From positions 1 through 64,000 of the forward strand of contig DAIMDW010000020.1 of NCBI GenBank assembly GCA_036725605.1: a DNA stretch of 64,000 nt, read 5' to 3'. Under the pieces are notes generated by a model, which was given only the letters and a program-made list of their open reading frames with translations, did not search any database and had not been told where the DNA came from. The stretch is from CALBTQ01 sp036725605 (lineage in GTDB: Bacteria; Lernaellota; Lernaellaia; Lernaellales; Lernaellaceae). Below are positions 60,389-64,000 of this stretch, in pieces (within the stretch, counting starts at the first letter, position 1; each line of letters opens with the position of its first letter). The position numbers and the translations under genes are program-made.

Positions 60389-62110
60389 ATGACCGATCCG
60401 CAACCGACCACGCCTGACGGCAAAGCGAAGCTACTGCGCACGCTGTTGGTCGTGTTGTTAGCCGCATCGGCCGCGCTGTTTTTCTATCTGACCAATTTCC
60501 GCGCGCTGTACAATCCCGACGCGATGAAGTACGCGCAGATGTCGCGCGACATCTTGCGCGGCGAAGGGTGCGCGATGGAGGAAATTCATCCGCGGATGTT
60601 CGCGTTCGTTCAAGACGGCAGCCGGCCGGAACGCGAAAACCAAATCGGCCCCGTACGCTATTTTTTGTCACAGTTGACGGTGGCGGGCGCGTTCGCGATC
60701 TTCGGCGAGACGGACAAGGTCGCCGCGTGGACGACGATCGTGTTGTACGTCCTGTCGGTGCTGGTTTTTTATTGGCTGGCCGGCTATCTGCTCAAGCCGG
60801 CGGAAGCGGCGCTGGCCACGGTGTTGTTCGCGCTGCACGGGCAGGTGCTGACCTACGCGGCGTCGGGCCTGACCGAGCCGCTCTTTTTGCTGCTGGCGGT
60901 GACCGCGTTGTTGCTGTTGTTGCGCGCGCAGGAAAATCCGCTGTACGCGCTGGGCGCGGGGCTGACGCTGGCGGCGATGATCTTCACCAAGGATCTGGCT
61001 AAGGTGTTCGTCGCGCTGGCGGTGCTGGGCGCGCCGTGGCTGATCGCCAGACGGCGGCTGCTGACGACGGCGTTGCTGATCGCGGCGCTGGCGGCGGGGT
61101 ACGTCGCGCTCGACCGGCTGGAGCGGCGGATCAACCACGCGCCGCGCCAGAGCCAGGGCATAGGCGCGGAGTATGATCAGCAGTTGCTCGCCGCGCACGC
61201 GCCGCGCGAAAACGCGTGGACGACGCGCCTGATCGGTCGCTTCGGCGGCGGCGTGATTTTGCAGTATTCGGAAATGTTCCCCGGCCACACGCTGGAGCGT
61301 TCGCTGACGCCGGTCAACGAGGCGCGCGTTTTCGAAGACAACAAACAAGTCTTTTTCGCCAAGTGGAAAAGCAACGCCATGGTGACGGCGAAGAACCTGT
61401 TCACCGAGGCGGTCAATCCGCTGGTCTTCCTGTTTTTCCTGCTGTTTCCGTGGCTGCGACGCGACGACGAAACGCTGCTGCGGCGGGTGCATTGGTGGAC
61501 GATCGCCGCGGTCGGCGCGTTCGTGTTCATGTGCTTGTTTTTGTTTTCGATGGCCCGCTATCTGTTAGTGCTCGTGCCGTTGCTGTCGATGTTCGCGGCG
61601 TCGTCGGCCGGGCGGCTGGCCGAGAAATTTTTCGGCAAGCGCGCGGGACTGCGCCGGGCGGCGCTCGTCGTTTTCGCCGTGCTGATGCTGTATCCCTACG
61701 CACTGACGGCGGGGTCGGATGCGCTGACGAAGATCACCGACCGCGAGGCGCGCCAGGTGCGGCAGATCAACGCGGCCGGCGTGCAGGCGCTGGGCCAATT
61801 CCTGCGGGAACAGACGCAACGCGAGGACGTGTTGGTGAGCGACGTGCCGTGGATAACCCTCTGGCAGGGCGACCGGACGTCGATCTGGTTGCCGGTCGAT
61901 ATGGAGCAACTGACCGTGCTGCGCCGGCGGGCGCGCGTCGACTGGCTGTTGCTGACCTTCCAGTATCCGTGGAGCATGCAACCGTGGCGCGAATGGCTCA
62001 CCGACTTCGTGAAATCCGGCGAACCGGTGCGCGACGGTTTCCGCTTCGCCACGGGCTACCGGTTTGGCGCACAGACCTTTTATCTGTTTCAGGCGGTGGA
62101 AGATCCTTAA
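60389..62110 (+). CDS. GT-C glycosyltransferase, PMT/ArnT-like membrane protein
   Basis: A 573-residue protein with about eleven membrane segments. The first loop carries 'FRALYNPDAMKYAQMSRDILRGEG', the typical D-x(n)-Y-x3-A-r motif of PMT/ArnT-like glycosyltransferases. A soluble C-terminal domain of about 130 residues includes 'VLVSDVPWITLWQGDRTSIWLP'. It probably uses a polyprenyl-phosphate sugar made by the DPM1-like enzyme at 56525. It ends 3 bases into the stop of the convergent SGNH gene. Confidence 0.82.
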   Translation: MTDPQPTTPDGKAKLLRTLLVVLLAASAALFFYLTNFRALYNPDAMKYAQMSRDILRGEGCAMEEIHPRMFAFVQDGSRPERENQIGPVRYFLSQLTVAGAFAIFGETDKVAAWTTIVLYVLSVLVFYWLAGYLLKPAEAALATVLFALHGQVLTYAASGLTEPLFLLLAVTALLLLLRAQENPLYALGAGLTLAAMIFTKDLAKVFVALAVLGAPWLIARRRLLTTALLIAALAAGYVALDRLERRINHAPRQSQGIGAEYDQQLLAAHAPRENAWTTRLIGRFGGGVILQYSEMFPGHTLERSLTPVNEARVFEDNKQVFFAKWKSNAMVTAKNLFTEAVNPLVFLFFLLFPWLRRDDETLLRRVHWWTIAAVGAFVFMCLFLFSMARYLLVLVPLLSMFAASSAGRLAEKFFGKRAGLRRAALVVFAVLMLYPYALTAGSDALTKITDREARQVRQINAAGVQALGQFLREQTQREDVLVSDVPWITLWQGDRTSIWLPVDMEQLTVLRRRARVDWLLLTFQYPWSMQPWREWLTDFVKSGEPVRDGFRFATGYRFGAQTFYLFQAVEDP

Positions 62111-63246
62111 GGTTGCGCGGCGCGCAGCGTGGCCGCCAGCGTTTGCGCGGCAACGCGATGCCCCAGGGCGTCAAAGTGCTGGTCGATGGGCAGGTAGACG
62201 TCCGGACCGGCGGCGCGAATGGCCGCGGTCAGGTCGACCGTGGTAAAACCGTGCCGTGCCGCGCTCGCGCTCAACGCCGCGCGAATGCGTTGCGCCTTGT
62301 CGGCCTGGTCGCCGAACACTTCGTTGACGGAGGGGATGAACATCACGATCAGTCGCGCCGCGTGCGCGGCCGCTAGGCGCTCCATACCCGCGAACAGCTT
62401 CATCGCCTGCTCCAGGTTGCGGATGCCGGTTTCCGCCGTCGGCGCGTCGCTCGGCTGATCCGGTTTCCGTCGGCGCAGCAGTTGCGCCAGACGCGGATGG
62501 ACGATCTGCAATCCCACCCGCTGGTACAGCGCCGTGCGCTTGAGCCACCACGGCAAGTCGCCGCCGGGCAGCGTCAACGAGGCGGGCAGACCGTCCGGGC
62601 CGGGCGTTGCGCGATACAGATCCATGTCGTGTAAATCGTTATCGGCGTAAAACCCGACGACAACGATCCGCGGCCCGAAAGCCAGGCCGCGCTCTTGCAA
62701 GTACAGGTATTGCGGCAGCGGGCAATCGCCGTTGGCGAACCCGGTGTTGATCACCTCGAATCGCTCGTCGGCCGTGCCGTCGTTGAGCAGCGTTTCCAGC
62801 ACGGCGGCGTAGGTTTGCTCCACCGGCACCCCGATGCCGAAGGTGAACGAATCGCCCATGACCAGCACGCGGGCCACGTGCGGCGCGGGCGCGGGCGCAT
62901 ATTCGCGATCGGCGCGCAGGCCCTGGGCGTTGATGCGAATGGGATAGGTCGCCTCGCCGCTGGCCAGCGTGTGCTCGACGCGGATGCCCGGCGTCAGCAG
63001 CAGCCCGGCGCCGTTGCGGTAATGCATGACGCGAGCGATGGTCAGCATCGAGCGCAATTGTTGTCCGGCGCTCAGACGCAAGACGATTTCCGTCAGCACA
63101 AGCGTGATGAGCGTCAGGCCGACGAACAGAAAAACCGCGAAGACGATTTTTTTCCTGGTCGAAAGTCGCTTTTCCATCGCGTCGCTCAATTCTCCTGGCC
63201 GTGACGGCCGTCCGCGCGACGGCGACGAAGCGGCACGTTCAGTCAT
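62107..63246 (-). CDS. Membrane-anchored SGNH/GDSL hydrolase
   Basis: A 379-residue protein. One membrane helix (about residues 33-55, IVFAVFLFVGLTLITLVLTEIVL) follows a basic cytoplasmic start. The catalytic Ser block is VLVMGDSFTFGIGVP near 128; the Gly/Asn blocks lie in VINTGFANG and VVVGFYADNDL; the acid/base pair is in 'LPIDQHFDALGH' near 350. This matches SGNH hydrolases that act as acetyl-esterases or transferases on extracellular glycans. GGGGGAA lies before ATG 63246. Opposite in direction to the cluster but probably part of it. Confidence 0.85.
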   Translation of the reverse strand: MTERAASSPSRGRPSRPGELSDAMEKRLSTRKKIVFAVFLFVGLTLITLVLTEIVLRLSAGQQLRSMLTIARVMHYRNGAGLLLTPGIRVEHTLASGEATYPIRINAQGLRADREYAPAPAPHVARVLVMGDSFTFGIGVPVEQTYAAVLETLLNDGTADERFEVINTGFANGDCPLPQYLYLQERGLAFGPRIVVVGFYADNDLHDMDLYRATPGPDGLPASLTLPGGDLPWWLKRTALYQRVGLQIVHPRLAQLLRRRKPDQPSDAPTAETGIRNLEQAMKLFAGMERLAAAHAARLIVMFIPSVNEVFGDQADKAQRIRAALSASAARHGFTTVDLTAAIRAAGPDVYLPIDQHFDALGHRVAAQTLAATLRAAQP

Positions 63247-63463
63247 CGGTTTTCCCCCGATCGCCGGCGGTGGTTGACGGTTTCTCCGATTGATAGCCCA
63301 TGCTTACGGCGGGATCAATACCCGGCGCGGTAAATTTTCGCGCGGCGGGCGGCGCCCTGGGAGAATCGTTTATTATATGTTTTCATGTAGTTGCAGGATG
63401 AGGACAACCGTGTTAGAGACAGCCCACGGAGCGTTTGATTTTTCCCGGCCGAGGGAAGGGCGA
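63247..63463. other. Divergent spacer between SGNH hydrolase and CapK-like genes
   Basis: Contains an AT-rich patch 'cgtttattatatgttttcatg' (63367-63387) suitable for a promoter toward the CapK-like gene. Nothing else was recognised. Confidence 0.45.
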
Positions 63464-64000
63464 ATGGGTAGCGGTGATTTCTTAAATAAATTTACGGAAC
63501 GCCTGGGCGCGCCGAAGGCGTTGCGGCAACGGCTCTGGTCACTGGTCGGCGGCCTGCGCCGCCTGGTTTCCCGCGCGGCGCAAGCCGACCAGGAGACCGG
63601 GAATTCGCTGCTGGGCCGACTGATTTCGCTGCCCACCTACATTCATCCCTCGCCGTTTTACGTGTTTTCCGCCGCCTATCGCCACGAGCGAAAGCTGTTG
63701 CGACAAAGCGAACGTTTTTCGCACGAACAACTCGCCGCGTTGAAATTGCAACGCCTGCGGGAGATCTGCGTTTATGCGTACGCCAACTGCCCCTTCTACC
63801 GTGAGCGTTTCGATGCGGCCGGGGTGGATCCGGCGCGGATCGACGAGCAAAGCATCAAGCGGCTGCCGCTGCTGAGCAAGCAGGACATTCAACAAAATCT
63901 GGCGGCGATGACCTCGCGCGCGATCGACCCCAAGAAGCTGGTGTACATCACCACCGGCGGTTCCAGCGGCACGCAACTGGGGTTGTACCTGGAAGCCAAC
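63464..64000 (+). CDS. PaaK/CapK-like adenylate-forming ligase, N-terminal part (cut by window end)
   Basis: The first 179 codons of a gene that runs out of the window. The translation includes 'LPTYIHPSPFYVFSAAYRHERKLLRQSERFSHEQLAALKLQRLREICVYAYANCPFYRERFDAAGVDP' and the AMP-binding loop 'YITTGGSSGTQLGLYLEAN'. This is the pattern of phenylacetate-CoA ligase-like proteins found in capsule and exopolysaccharide clusters (CapK). GAGGGAAGGG lies just upstream of ATG 63464. Its role is inferred from the cluster. Confidence 0.82.
   Translation, partial: MGSGDFLNKFTERLGAPKALRQRLWSLVGGLRRLVSRAAQADQETGNSLLGRLISLPTYIHPSPFYVFSAAYRHERKLLRQSERFSHEQLAALKLQRLREICVYAYANCPFYRERFDAAGVDPARIDEQSIKRLPLLSKQDIQQNLAAMTSRAIDPKKLVYITTGGSSGTQLGLYLEAN

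Overview
The window is a GC-rich (mostly low-60s percent by eye) bacterial chromosome segment with about 55 genes, and it looks like a Gram-negative lineage rich in lipoproteins. Evidence includes many N-terminal lipoboxes (…C followed by poly-Asp), a cobalamin riboswitch with a BtuFCD importer, an MglA-type small GTPase, an ECF sigma/anti-sigma pair and exopolysaccharide genes. Runs such as C-G-D-D-D-D-N-D-D directly after the lipobox occur in at least six unrelated proteins. From memory this is a habit of deltaproteobacteria-like candidate phyla (for example Candidatus Lernaellota); the taxonomic guess is inference only. No tRNA or rRNA gene was seen.

Layout. 1-252: tail of an IS3-family transposase. 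0.5-9.5 kb: flavodoxin-fold reductase plus UbiA prenyltransferase, a kelch lipoprotein, a long repeat lipoprotein, a DUF2225 protein, MobA and a glycosidase-like lipoprotein. 9.7-16.4 kb: structured leader and small Lys/Pro/Ala lipoprotein, PAP2 phosphatase, two polytopic membrane proteins separated by an AT-rich spacer with DnaA boxes and iteron-like repeats, then a choice-of-anchor-L-like lipoprotein. 16.8-20.1 kb: vitamin B12 import operon (receiver-like protein, btuF, btuD, btuC) behind a cobalamin riboswitch. 20.2-25.1 kb: another repeat lipoprotein, a paralogue of the receiver-like protein, and a large secreted transglutaminase-like protein split by an apparent frameshift. 25.4-32.9 kb: GT2, TetR regulator, Fe-S oxidoreductase, ECF sigma plus anti-sigma carrying a PrcB-like domain, M19 dipeptidase.

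32.9-43.2 kb: repeat-rich spacer, Cys-rich acidic secreted protein, candidate sigma-54 small RNA, S41 protease, metallo-beta-lactamase hydrolase, a low-GC DUF433/PIN-like toxin-antitoxin pair, MglA, and the housekeeping block recR-ybaB-dnaX followed by a large (Alu-domain) SRP RNA. 43.7-51.4 kb: hydrolase and metalloprotease lipoproteins, divergent nadD/folK, further lipoproteins; this block is flanked by ~90 bp inverted repeats. 51.6-54.2 kb: a lone low-GC NACHT/pentapeptide STAND protein, the best candidate for an immune (anti-phage) gene. 54.2-64 kb: YchF-like GTPase, then an exopolysaccharide/glycan gene run (GT2, DUF2304, deacetylase, formyltransferase, GT2, GT-C, SGNH hydrolase, PaaK/CapK-like ligase cut by the window end).

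The intergenic DNA is unusually informative: several dispersed palindromic repeat families, a 59 bp tandem repeat, a duplicated terminator around a REP-like element, and a palindrome (TTGAAC-N4-GTTCAA) found at three distant sites.
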